A model generated the notes under the pieces. It was given only the letters and a program-made list of their open reading frames with translations. It ran no database searches and was not told the origin of the DNA. Source: Sarcocystis neurona (taxonomy: Eukaryota; Apicomplexa; Conoidasida; Eucoccidiorida; Sarcocystidae). From it: 64,000 bases of DNA. Positions 12,560-24,882 of the stretch are shown piece after piece (the stretch's first letter is position 1; every line of letters starts with the position of its first letter). Location: contig KL647310.1 in NCBI GenBank assembly GCA_000727475.1, positions 1,756,849-1,820,848 on the forward strand, written 5' to 3'. A program made the translations under genes and the position numbers.

Positions 12560-13849
12560 ACTCAAAGTCTCCGCGCATCTCCCCTCCTCGTCAACGGCGT
12601 CGACGTGACGGTCCCTTCTTTCCGAGATGCTTGCTTACGCGTATATTTCAACTGTGCAACTCTTCGGGTTTACTTTTCCCCGTTTTTTGCGTGGAATTCC
12701 GGACGCCCTTCTGTCTGCGTTCTTGAGTTTTCGTCCCTCCCCCCTGGTTGTGGCGGCGGTTCCTTGCTGTAGGCAATAAATTCGCACAGTCGTTGGGGGA
12801 GAACTGCGTATTCGACGAGTCTTCGGCTTTTCTCACGTACGTACGGCTCGTATGCCTTTTCTCCCCGGGACGCCCTCATCACTGCATCTTTGCCGCCGTC
12901 CCTGGCCCCCCCTCCCTTTTCCTCTTCCTCTCTAAATATCGTAAGTCTGACCATCTTCCCAAATTGAGAATCCGTTCCTCCTTCTTCTTCAGGTGGATCT
13001 GCCTCTTTCTCTTCTTCAACTTGCCTTTTTCTCTGCAACGGCTCGCCGCTGGGCCCTGGTCCGCAGCACACCTCGTCCCGTCCTGCTTTGCGGTCGCTTT
13101 ACGGATTCCGCCACCTCTTCCGATGCCCGTTGCTCTCTGATCCTTGTTCGTCCTTTTTCTTTTTCCCTTCGTTCCTCCTCCATTCCCGCAATTCCCGTTC
13201 CATCCTTTTTTCTCCCTATCTTTGTCTGTCATTCCCGCGGACGTACGTCGCTCTACTCTTCGCCTTTCATCTCTCTCCCACCGTCAGTCGAATTTTTGCG
13301 ACGTGCCCACTTCACATCCGATCTTTGACACAACATCTGTGCAACTCCGGGCGCGGTTGTCGTGTCCTTCTGCGTTTTCTTGCTATTCTTTCGGCCCTCT
13401 TCCATCTTCCCCTCCTCCTCTGCTTTGTGTGTGTGTCTCCCTCTCAGTTCCACCTTTCCATTTGTCTGTCTTCGGCCGGTCGAGCAGCCTCTTACACGTA
13501 TCGTTCTCTTCTTGGTGTCATACTTCCTTCTCGTCCCTTCTCTCAGAAAACGCAATTTTTTTCTCCCTTGCCCCGCGTGTGGTCGTTTACCTTTTTCTTC
13601 TCGTTGTCTACGTCGCTCCGTACGTCGTTTCACTCTTCCCTGCTTCAACTTCGTCGTCTTCTCCGCACCGCGGCTTCTCTCGTTTCGCGCTGCTCGCTTC
13701 CCGCGGACTGTTCCCTTCTTCATCTTCCGTCTATCGTTCCTCTCCGTACTCTTCCCCTTCCCCTCCCTCTTATTCTCCTTTGCGTCCCCTTCCGCCTCCT
13801 CCGCGTCTGTCGCTTCTTCCCCCTCGTCGTCTTCTCTTCTTCAGCTGCG
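12560..13849 (+). promoter_or_regulatory. Polypyrimidine tract upstream of PRP6
   Basis: The plus strand is strongly C/T-rich for about 1.3 kb and the tract runs up to the PRP6 start codon, ending ..CTTCTTCAGCTGCG before ATG. A CTTCTTCAG just ahead of the ATG also looks like a splice acceptor, so an untranslated first exon further upstream is possible. The long open frame through it is Ser/Leu/Phe/Arg-rich, as expected for C/T-rich DNA, and is not taken as coding. Confidence 0.5.
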
Positions 13850-16800
13850 ATGCAGCCTGGGAGAGCTCCCGGCGCTGCCGCAGAAGGCGGCTGGGGCACC
13901 AGCGGAGGAAGAGGAGGAGGAGCAGCCGCAGGAAGGCCGCGCTTCTTCCGAGCGCCGCCTGCGAGTGTTGTTGCTGCTGCTTCGGCTCCTCCCACCAGCA
14001 ACTACGTGGCGGGGGTAGGGCGAGGCGCGACGGGCTTCACAACTCGCGCAGAGGCACCATCGCTGCTACGTACGAGCGAGACATCTTCCTCCTCTTCCTC
14101 GTTATCGCGCTCGGCTACCGCATCTTCTTCTTCAGCAGACAGAGCCGCTGGCAATGCCGGAGCAGCAGGCGGAGGAGGAGGAGGACGAGGCAGTGGCCTG
14201 CTGCCAGGCGTCCCTTCCTCAGTCCGCACCGCTGCAGAGTGAGTCTTTTCTTCCGCTGTCTCACTGCCACGTTGTCTCTGTGTAGGCGTGTGCCTTAGCT
14301 TCTGTACATGTAAATGCACATACCTTGTGTGAAGAACCACATTTACTTAGCTACCTCCACTTATAGGCGCGTACCTTTTCTGTCTATAACATATATATAT
14401 CTGTGGACAAGTGTATGCGTTGGTGTATGTGTTGGTGTGTGTATGTATGTAGCAGACGTCTTCTCTTGTGTCTGCGCTGCTGTGACGTGCAGGTGGGTGT
14501 AGTTACTTCTGTAGCTGTATGAATGAGCTGCCTCTGTCTGTGTGGTCTGCATGCGTCGGCGCGAGCGTGGGTGTAGCCGCTCGCATGTGTGTGCCAGTGG
14601 CCGCTGCCGCCGTTCTCTTTATATGGTTGCATCTGCTGTATATTCTACGTACCCACCCTTATATACCTGCATATGTAGATGCATGCGTAACATGTCTGTG
14701 TGTGCGAGTGCGCGCGTGTGTGTGGTGTACTTCTGGTCAGGATTTTCGTCGTGCATGCTTGCGTCACGTCGCCTAGCCCCAAGAATACGCCTCTGCATGC
14801 GGAAAATCCAGCTGCAACGGCTGTGGGCGTTTCCTGCGGGCAAGCTGTCCGCCGCACGCATCAGACGTGGGGTGTGTGTATGTGCATGCGTGCTCCCTCT
14901 GAGGGGGAAGAGGCCCCTGTGCACAGCGGCACGCGTGCATGCATCTGTGTTCGTGCTAGCGACACGCCTGCGTGGTCTTTTTCGCGTGCATGCCTTTTTT
15001 AACGACCTCGCGCCCAAGTCTGCGTGCCACCCTCACGCGCGCGGACGCGCATGCGTGTCCGAGACAACAACTACGTGAAGAGTCGCATGCACGTCGGTGC
15101 CCCGGTTGCGCCACGGCCGAACGACGTCCCTCCGGCTGCAACTGCTGTGAACTTCGGCCCCTGCCCGTGTCTCGCCAGCAACGCCCCGTCTCTGTCTCTG
15201 CTTTCGTCTGGAGGGGTTACCGTGTCTCCGAGACTGCCTTCTCTCCGTGTCTCTGTGTGTGTACGGGGCTACCAGCGAATTCGTAGTCTCCGCGCAAGGT
15301 GGTTGTATATGCCGTTGGAGGGCACGTATCCACCACGTCCACTTGTGCATGAATAACACATACTGGTCATGAAAGTGATATATATACATGTATGTGTATC
15401 AGTTCTTCGAAAAGTGTGCACAAGTGCTGGCTTGTCTTCATTTGTAGTCGACTCCTTTGACGCATGCGTATGAAGCTCCTGCTCTACCTCCTTTGCGAGC
15501 GACATCGTAGTTGCAAGTGGTGCATGCGTTCCCGCGAGTGCCGGTCCGGGCGATCGGGCGGGACCGATGGAAAATGGTTGTGCGTCGTGCGTCTGCATGC
15601 GTTCCTCTCTGTGTATCTCTGTGTGTACATGTGTGCGAACACTCCACACGGATAGATCGAATAGAAAGAGGGCGTACAGCCAGAGGTCGCTGCATGCGTT
15701 GCCGTAGCCGTCTCTCCCAACACACGTAGTTCGAGCGCCCCTACGACGGTGGCTGTCTGCACGTGAAGAGGCGGAGGACTCCGTGCATGCGTTTCCTCTC
15801 TTTATACGCACGTGTGCGCCTTCGTTGTTTACTCGTGCATGCGTCGCCTGTGCTTATGCGTCCATGCGTCGTCTTCTCCGTTTATGCATGCATGAGACGC
15901 TGTTCACGCGTCCAGTCAGCTGTTGCTGCGCGTACGTATATATGAAAAACGGGGTGTGTACTCGGGTGCCTAGCGTCTGGGTGCACGGCGTGCGTCTGTC
16001 GTTTGCGTTTCTGCATGCGCTTCCAGTAACTGCTTGCCTGCATGCATTCCGCTGCGGGGACGTGGCGGTATTCGTGTGGTGGCGACAGCTTATGCGTGTG
16101 CTTGCGCGTGCATGCGCGTCCGCGGTCAATTCTGCTGCATGCTGCGTGCATGTGCCTTCCTGCCTGCATACGAATCTTGCACGCGCATGCATGTGGTTGA
16201 ACTTGGCGGCACGCGGGTGACTCTCTCGCACGCATGCGCTCTGTACTTCCCGTCGCGCAGTCATGTTCTACGCATGCGTGCGCTCTGCTCTCGCGTGCAC
16301 GCAGTTGAGCAGCCTTCCGCGTGTGCCGCGACGTCCAGTGACAAATGTGTGTATTTATATATGTATATAGAAGTCTCTCTATATATACATACATATACAT
16401 GCGGATACAATTATAAATATATTTATGGATACGTGTGTCGCTGCATGCAGGGAGTTGCCGTTCCTGTGCACGTTTGTGTGGTTTGCGCATGCACACAGGA
16501 TGTTCGGAAGACCGCCGCCGGGTTACATCCCTGGCCGCGGTCGCGGCGCGACAGGCTTTGCGGGAGGCGTTAGCCGCGATGACAATGCGGCGGAAAATTT
16601 GCATGCAGACAAAAGTGACTTGTCGGACGCAAACTTTGACCCGTTTACTGGCTACGCCGAGTCCCTGTTCAACGATGCAGAGTAAGTCTGTTTCCACATG
16701 CATGTGTGGCTTCCTTCTCGAGAAAAAGGCGGCGCACGCATGCGTTTTTTCTTGGGTTCCCGTTGCGTCTTCGGGACCTTGCAGGCCTCGTGTGCTGCTG

Positions 16801-17139
16801 CGACATGCGGCCTTGTGGGGTCGGCTCTCTTATTGAGAGAGAAAAAGAGAGACACGCGAGCCGCGGTCCACGAGCTGTGCGACTGCTGCTGCTGGTGCTG
16901 CATGCAGGAGCTGTAGAAAACACGGCCATCCGAACACGCCCCTGTGCGTTGTGTTTGCTGCCGCTGCTGCATCCGTCTTCTTTCGCCTGCAGCAGCGCCC
17001 TCTCCGTCTGCATCAGGAGCGCGGCTACTGCTGCCGCGCGCCGGCGCACGCCTGCATCCGGCTTCTGATCGTAGCTTCATCTACTTTTGAAGAGCCTCTA
17101 CGTACGTGTTTGTAACTCTCTCTACGTATATGCATACGC

Positions 17140-17182
<43 letters not shown>

Positions 17183-20100
17183 GTCCGTGTGGCGAGCTGG
17201 TGTGCTGCGATGGAAAGACGTGCTCCATCGCAGCATATACGAAGGGCAACTCGGAGGGTGAAGAGGATAGCGTGAAGAAGCATGCGTACCGGCAGAGCAG
17301 CGCGGAGGGCTGCCGACGCGTACCAACCGCACTGGCGAGCTGCCACCTGCCGACGAGCTGCCGCCTGCTGGCGTGCTGCCACGTGCTGGCGTGCTGCCAC
17401 GTGCTGGCGTGCTGCCGTGGGCGCGTCTGCTGTCTCGGGCGGGTCTGCTGTCACGAGGGGCGTGTTGCTGCTGCTGCTGATGTTCTGTGGGATTTACACG
17501 TAGGTATGATGAAGAAGATCGCGAAGCGGACCGCGTGTACGACACGATCGACTTGCGTATGGACGCCCGCAGGCGGTCCCGCAGAGAAATGCGTTTGAAA
17601 GAGGAAATTGCCAAGCTGCGCGCAGAGAAACCGACCATCCATCAGCAATTTGCAGATTTAAAAAGGTCTCTGGCGACCGTCACCAAAGGTACGTTGTTAA
17701 ACAGAGAGTACGTCTTGGAGCAGTCATCGAACAGCTGGTCTTGAGGCAGAAATGTTAGGCAGCGGCAGGAGCAGGACAGACAGCAGGAGGAGCAGGACAG
17801 ACAGCAGGAGGAGCAGGACAGACAGCAGGAGGAGCAGGACAGACAGCAGGAGGAGCAGGACAGACAGGAGGAGGAGCACAGACAGCAGAAGGAGCAGGCC
17901 AGCCAGCAGCAGTAGCGCCTAAGACGGTAGCAGGAACAAGAAAGACAGCAGCAGGAGCAGGTCAGACAGCAGCAGGAGCAGGACAAACAGCAGCAGGAGC
18001 AACGAAACCAGCGGCTGCCAGATGTGTGCACAGAAGCAGCAGGAGCAGCAGGGGCCGCAGGGTAGACTCCAGCAGCATCGGCAGGAAGAGCGTGAGGGCA
18101 GCAGTTGGAGCACCGGCAGGAGCAGCAGCGTTGGCAGCAGGCATGACAGTGAAGATGAAGAAGAGGAAGCAGCGGGAGCAACTGCTGCGGGACGGGCATC
18201 CGCAACGGCAGCGAGGGCGAAGCAGCGGCAGCAAAGAGAGCAGCTGCAGAAGACCGTGACGTGAGCGCCGCTGCGATCCGACCTGCCGTCTTTCGTCAGC
18301 ACACGTGGAAAGCAAGGAAGACACACCGACGTAGAGCGGCTGACGCCACGGGGCGCGGAGCAGCAGCGCAGGAGAACTGGGGGATGCGCAAAGCAACAGG
18401 GATGTCCGTGGGAAGGTGGCCGCCTCTCTCTCTCTCTTGCACCAGCAACAGCAGCGCTGTCAACAGCCAGGAACCTGCTCTGTTGGTTGCTGCTGCTGCT
18501 GCTGCGTATGTGAACGTGTGTGTATGTGGTGGGGTGGAACGGCGCAGGGGAGTCTTCACATCGTCCGGATAGGATAGTGTCAACATGCCTGCAAGGTGCA
18601 CGTTGGCGTCCGTTGACGTACGTATGTGTACGAAGTTGTGCGTGAGAGGATTAATATCGCTGTGTATGTGTATACATGTATGGAGGACTGCTGTGTACGC
18701 AGTGGTGCTCTCTGCTGCGCTTTGTGACTGGCCCAGAGAGCCCTGGTGAGAACGTAGGAGAGAATCGGTAGGCCTGAGGGCAGCACCATGGCAGCGGCAC
18801 CCGCGCCTGCGCACATTAAGAGTATATATATATATATATATATGTGTAATATATATATATATATATATATATATGNNNNNNNNNNNNNNNNNNNNNNNNN
18901 NNNNNNNNNNNNNNNNNNNNNNNNNNNNNNNNNNNNNNNNNNNNNNNNNNNNNNNNNNNNNNNNNNNNNNNNNNNNNNNNNNNNNNNNNNNNNNNNNNNN
19001 NNNNNNNNNNNNNNNNNNNNNNNNNNNNNNNNNNNNNNNNNNNNNNNNNNNNNNNNNNNNNNNNNNNNNNNNNNNNNNNNNNNNNNNNNNNNNNNNNNNN
19101 NNNNNNNNNNNNNNNNNNNNNNNNNNNNNNNNNNNNNNNNNNNNNNNNNNNNNNNNNNNNNNNNNNNNNNNNNNNNNNNNNNNNNNNNNNNNNNNNNNNN
19201 NNNNNNNNNNNNNNNNNNNNNNNNNNNNNNNNNNNNNNNNNNNNNNNNNNNNNNNNNNNNNNNNNNNNNNNNNNNNNNNNNNNNNNNNNNNNNNNNNNNN
19301 NNNNNNNNNNNNNNNNNNNNNNNNNNNNNNNNNNNNNNNNNNNNNNNNNNNNNNNNNNNNNNNNNNNNNNNNNNNNNNNNNNNNNNNNNNNNNNNNNNNN
19401 NNNNNNNNNNNNNNNNNNNNNNNNNNNNNNNNNNNNNNNNNNNNNNNNNNNNNNNNNNNNNNNNNNNNNNNNNNNNNNNNNNNNNNNNNNNNNNNNNNNN
19501 NNNNNNNNNNNNNNNNNNNNNNTGGCGAGCGGCGACCCGCCGCCGTCGCGCACATTAAGTAGTATATATATATATATATATGTGTAATATATATATATAT
19601 ATATATATATATGTGTATAGCCCAGTGGACGTGTTGCTGGATGAACTCGTCTGTCTCTATGTGTGTCTGTGTATAGACGACACTGTGTAAAGACGCCTGA
19701 AGATGGGTACCCGCTTATTCAAGTACCTGCAGATATACCCATAGATATCGGTATCTTTGTATGTATATCTGCCTGCGTATCCGTACCTGTGTGTATGAAT
19801 GTGGTGATCCGGTCGAATTCTTGTACGCATGTGTGTGTGGGCGAGTACGGAAGGAGTGATTGCGGAAGTCTTTCGAAAAAGCTCTTCTGCGTCCTCCACC
19901 AATGGAGGAGGAGGTGTCGTCCTCTTCTGCGTGCGTGTCCTCCAGGTGTACGTACACCTGGTCTGCTGCTGCGTCCCGTTGGTGGGTCCGTGCGGCGGGC
20001 CCTGGAGGTTTCCGCTGTAGCTGCTGGTTGCGTTTCTTCTCTCCTCTATATTCCTTGTACTGCTTTGTGTTGGCACGGTGTCTCTCTTCCCGTTCCTTTG

Positions 20101-23100
20101 TTCTGAGCAGCTGCCGCTTTTCTCGTCGTATCTGCTGCTGTTGCAGGGCTGCCTCGTGTTCGCTCCGCCCGTCGTGCTGCACTTGGCGTCATGTTCTGCC
20201 CAGCGGTTTTTTCTTCTCCTCTTCGCGCTGCGCCTCCTCCTCGCGGACCTTTTGTACATATTTGTCTTCTGCCGGCGACTCCCTTCTGCTGTGCCGAGTT
20301 CTCCTTTGCGGCTGTCGTTGATGTGGCTGCTGCGCTGGTACGTGTCGCATCTTTCTTCCTCTCTTCGGTCTCGGACGGGTGTCGTCGAGCGTGCGTGTCG
20401 GCCTCTCTGCATTGCATGCATGGATGTGTCGGGTGTGTGCATGTTCTTGGTCTCTGGCGGCGTTGTTGCATGCGACCTTGCTGCAGAGGAGTGGGAAGGC
20501 ATTCCCGCTGTCGGGGACTATACGCTGAAACGGAAGCAGAAGAAGGCGCAGTGGCTGACACCCGCGCCTGACTCGCTGTTGCTGGCAGGCCGCATGCAGC
20601 AGACGTCATATTCGCAGACGGTGGGAGGCGCTGGCGCAGCAACGCCTATCGGCTTCGGCATGCAGACGCCGCTGCTAGGCGGGGGGCTGACGACGCCCCT
20701 GGGGCTGCAGACGCCGCTGGGACTGCGGACGCCGCTGCTGCTGGACGGCGGCGGCGGTCGCGGCGGCAGCGGCCGGGGCGGCGGAGGCGCAGGAGGCGCC
20801 GGAGGCAGCAGCACGAGTTTGAACGACCTCGGAGAGGCGCGCGGGACGGTGTTGTCGGTGAAGCTAGACAAAGTTATCGACAACCTGTCTGGGCAGACAG
20901 TCATCGACCCGAAGGGGTACTTGACGGATTTGAACCAGATGCAGCTACAGAGCGCAGCAGACGTGGCAGACATCAAGAAGGCGCGGACCCTGCTGAAGTC
21001 CGTTATCACGACCAACCCGAGCCACGCGCCCGGCTGGATTGCTGCCGCACGCCTCGAAGAGTTGGCCGGGAAGCTGCAGGCCGCAAGGGAGCTGATGGCG
21101 TCCGGATGTCAGCACTGCCCGAAGAGCGAAGACGTGTGGCTAGAGGCTGCGCGTCTGGAGAAGCCACGTGCGGCAAAGGCGGTCTTGGCGAAGGCAGTGA
21201 CACTGCTGCCGCACTCGGTGCGGCTCTGGCTCGACGCGTACAGGCGAGAGAAGGAGCTCGGCGACCGGCGCCGGGTCCTGCGGAAGGCCCTCGAGTTCAT
21301 CCCGAACTCCGTGCGCCTGTGGAAAGAAGCGGTCAGTTTGGAGGACGAGCGGGACGCGCGGCTGTTGCTAACCCGCGCCGTGGAGTGTGTGCCGCAGAGT
21401 GTGGAGATATGGCTGGCGCTCGCGCGGCTGAGCAGCTACGAGGAGGCGCAGAAGGTCCTCAACGAGGCAAGGAAGCAGTGCCCGACCAGTCCGGAGATCT
21501 GGGTGGCCGCGTGCAAACTCGAGGAAACCCAGGGCAACAAGAAGATGGTCGATATTATCATTTGCAGAGGCCGAGACAATTTGCTCGCTCGGGGGGTTGC
21601 CCAGAGCAGGGACGTGTGGCTGCGTCTCGCCGAGGACGCTGAGGCTTCAGGCTTCCCGGTGACGTGCGCGGCGATTGTACGGGCGACGATGAAGGTGGGC
21701 CTCGACACGACCGGCGGCGGCGGCATGCAGCAGCAGCACTTGAAGAGTACCGCGGCAGGGAGGGTCGGCGGGGTGGGGGGCAGTGCACCAGGAGGAATCG
21801 GTGTTGGGGGCGCTGGAGTAGCAGGCGGCGCAGGCGGGGAGGGGGGACCGCAGCAGCGCGTGCAGATGATCAGCAGCAGCGTCCTGAAGCGCGTATGGAA
21901 GGAGCAGGCGGAGGAGTGCCTGAGTCGCGGCAGCGTTGGCACTGCTCGAGCGTTGTATACCTGCGCTCTTGAGAAGTTAAGAGAGAAGAAAAGTCTTTGG
22001 CTGGCTTTGGCGGAGCTGGAGTCGCGGTACGGCACCCCACAAGCGCTGCTGCGTGTGCTGCAGCGCGCGGTCAGCTGCTGTCCGCACGCAGAGGTGCTGT
22101 GGCTCATGTATGCGAAGCAGGTGTGGCTGCAGGGCGACGTGCAGGCGGCTCGCAAGGTGCTCGCGGAGGCGTTTCAGCACAACGAAAACAACGAGTCCAT
22201 TTCTCTGGCGGCGGTGAAGTTGGAGAGGGAAAATAAAGAATACGCACGGGCGCGGAAACTGCTGCGACGCACACGTCTCCATGTAGACACTCCCAAGGTC
22301 TGGCTGCAGTCGGTACAGCTCGAGAGACAGCTAGGAGAGTATGACGCGGCCATCGCACTCTGCGCAGAGGCGAGACAGAGACACCCGAGCTACGAAAAGC
22401 TATGGATGGTGGGGGGGCAGCTTCACCTCGAACACCCGACAGCAGCAGACCCTGAAGCTGCTGCTGCGGTGTACCGCGCGGGGACTCGCGTGTGTCCGCG
22501 GAGCGTCCCGCTGTGGCTCTGCGCGGTCGAGTGTCAGTGCCTACAGCAGCGCTACACACAGGCACGAGCCGTCCTCGAGAAGGCGAGGCTGCTGAACCCG
22601 AAGCAGCCGGAGCTCTGGCGGGCGGCGATTCAAATTGAGCTGCAGGCAGGCAACCCACAGATCGCCTTGCATGTCGCCAGCAAGGCCGTCCAGGAGTGTC
22701 CCACCAGCGGACTCGTCTGGGCGGAAGCGATTTTTCTTGAAGAAAAAAGTGCGCAGGTGAGACACAAACAGCCACTGCGCGAGACCCAACGAGCAGAGAG
22801 GAGGGCGAAAAGAAGAGGGAAGCGAAAAAGTAGGGAAGAAGGACCCGCCCACGAAGAAAACGGAGGGGACGAAGCGGACGAGGAAGGCCGAAAAAAAGAG
22901 AAATTAGCAAAAAAGGAGAACATGCGAAAGAGTGTGGACAGATGAAGCAAAACAAAGAGGAGGACACCCACTGCGTCTGTCTCTGTCACGAGGCCCCTGC
23001 GTCTGCTGCGGGCCTGGGATCGACATGAGGTTCCTCTTGTCGTTGGGTCCACTTTGTCCTCGGCCGCTGCTGCTGCTGCTGCAGGCGTCTCACGCCGCGC

Positions 23101-24842
23101 TTCCCATGTGCTGCCACTTTCTTCGCAGCTCGTGCTGCGGCTATGGCTTCCTTTTTGTGCCTCCCTGCACTTCTTGTTCTCTCTGCGTCCTCGTTTGTCC
23201 ACGCATATACCTATGCATACGTGTATATAAATTTACGTGTTTGTGTAGCTGTGAGAATACGTTGTACGTAGGCATACACACACAAATATATATATATATA
23301 TATATATACGCGTGCTTCTGTATGTATATACATAGATATATATGTCCGTCGGTGTATGGATGTGCCGCTTTGGGGTGCATCGTTTTGTGTGCGTGGGCGC
23401 TGCACATGTTTTTCTTGTTTCGCACACTGCTTTTGTTTCCGCGTTTTCCCTGCTGCTGCTGCTGCGAGTGTTGGTAACGCTGCGGCGCATTGGCAGCGCG
23501 GTGCGTTTTTGTCGCTTTCTCCGCGTGACGGCTGGTGGTGGTGCACTGCTGTTGCCGGCTGCGTCCCGCTGCTGCCGCCTCTTCGTCTGCTTCGTGGGAA
23601 TCGTGTTGACGTCACGTTGCTGCGTCGCTGCTGCTGTCGCCTGTGTGTCGCTGCGCGTCGGTGCTGCAGCCGCACAAGGCAGTGGACGCCCTGACGCGCT
23701 GCGAGAACGACGTACACGTCGTCCTCGCCGTAGCGAAAATATTTTGGAGGGAAGGAAAAACGGCGAAAGCGCGGAAGTGGCTGAACAGAAGCGTCACGCT
23801 TGAGCCTCTCTTTGGGGACGCGTGGGCGTCGCTCCTCGCGTTCGAGCTGCAGCAAGACCAGCAGCAGCTACAGGAGAGGGAAAAAAATTGCCGAAGCGTC
23901 ATCAACCGTGCAGCCCATGCGATGCCAAACAAAGGTAGGCGCGTCACTGCTGCATCATCATAGATGTATATATATATGTATATATGTGTATATACATATA
24001 TATGTATGTACACATATATACATATACATAGATACGTGTATATTCGCATGCGGATTATATGAGAAAGGATAATCAGTCGCTTTTTTCTTTCTCAAAGGAG
24101 AGCTGTCCGTATTTATGTATATATGCGTGTGTATGCCTCGACTGCGACATACGTATATACGTCTACCAGTAAAGGCTGTGCATGTGTTCATATACGTATG
24201 CATCCACATATACATGTATATGTGGTGTCTGTCACTGCTCTATTCACATGTGCCTATATGGGCTTGGATAGCTGTGTGTGTATATGCGTACGAATACATA
24301 TACATATACATATATATACATATATATATACTCGTTTCTGGCTAAGTGGACGTTCAGTCATGTGTTATCGGGCTCTGAGCCACGTTTGTAGACGGACGTG
24401 TGTGCGACTTTCTGCAGAGACAGAATCCACGTACGTATATGGATAAGTACAGACGCATGCGTAGTGCATGTATATTCTTCGTATGGGCGCGACGCTATGC
24501 ATTTATATATATGTCTGCGCGTACACATATATATGTATATGTATGTATGTGTATATAAATGTGTATGTACGTATATTAGTGTATATGTGTGTGCGATATA
24601 GATATACGTAAGTGCCATTGGGAGAGCAGAAGAAAGAGAAGCTCGCATGCGGCTGCGGTCGGAATGAGGAGGCCTGCGAGACCGTTTTTCACACGCCCGG
24701 TGTCCGGTGACCACGTCTCCGTGGATCCACACAGCCGCCATTTTACACAGAATTCTGCGCAGCTTCGCTTCCTTATATATTTATATATATGTAAATTTAT
24801 GTGTGTATGTATATGTATAGCCCTATATGTGTATGCGTATAA

Positions 24843-24882
<40 letters not shown>

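Larger units (their letters stand above)
7814..13849. promoter_or_regulatory. Divergent intergenic region between the CLPTM1-like gene and PRP6
   Basis: The two starts, minus-strand ATG at 7813 and plus-strand ATG at 13850, face away from each other across 6 kb. The region has three parts: purine-rich on the plus strand at about 8160-9620; mixed CAG/CTG-rich DNA with a (CA)n run at 11411-11433 from 9620 to about 12500; and pyrimidine-rich on the plus strand at about 12560-13849. No canonical core promoter can be assigned. The open frames in the middle (for example 10575-11225 on the minus strand) look like readings of GC-rich triplet DNA; no gene is called. Confidence 0.5.

Noticed and set aside
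13088..13849. Upstream extension of PRP6 exon 1 through the polypyrimidine tract
   Set aside because: The frame is open, but the peptide is Ser/Leu/Phe/Arg-rich as expected from C/T-rich DNA. The ATG at 13850 directly precedes the family-like N-terminus.
20078..20486. Upstream extension of the PRP6 exon 4 open frame
   Set aside because: The HAT-protein alignment begins exactly after the acceptor CTGCAG at 20486, in phase with exon 3. The upstream part reads as Leu/Phe/Cys-rich without similarity.
22757..22945. Read-through of PRP6 exon 4 into a Lys/Arg/Glu-rich tail with a stop at 22945
   Set aside because: A GTGAGA donor at 22757 and the clear family continuation at 23670 (AVDALTRCENDVHV) show that it is intron, although a truncated isoform cannot be excluded.
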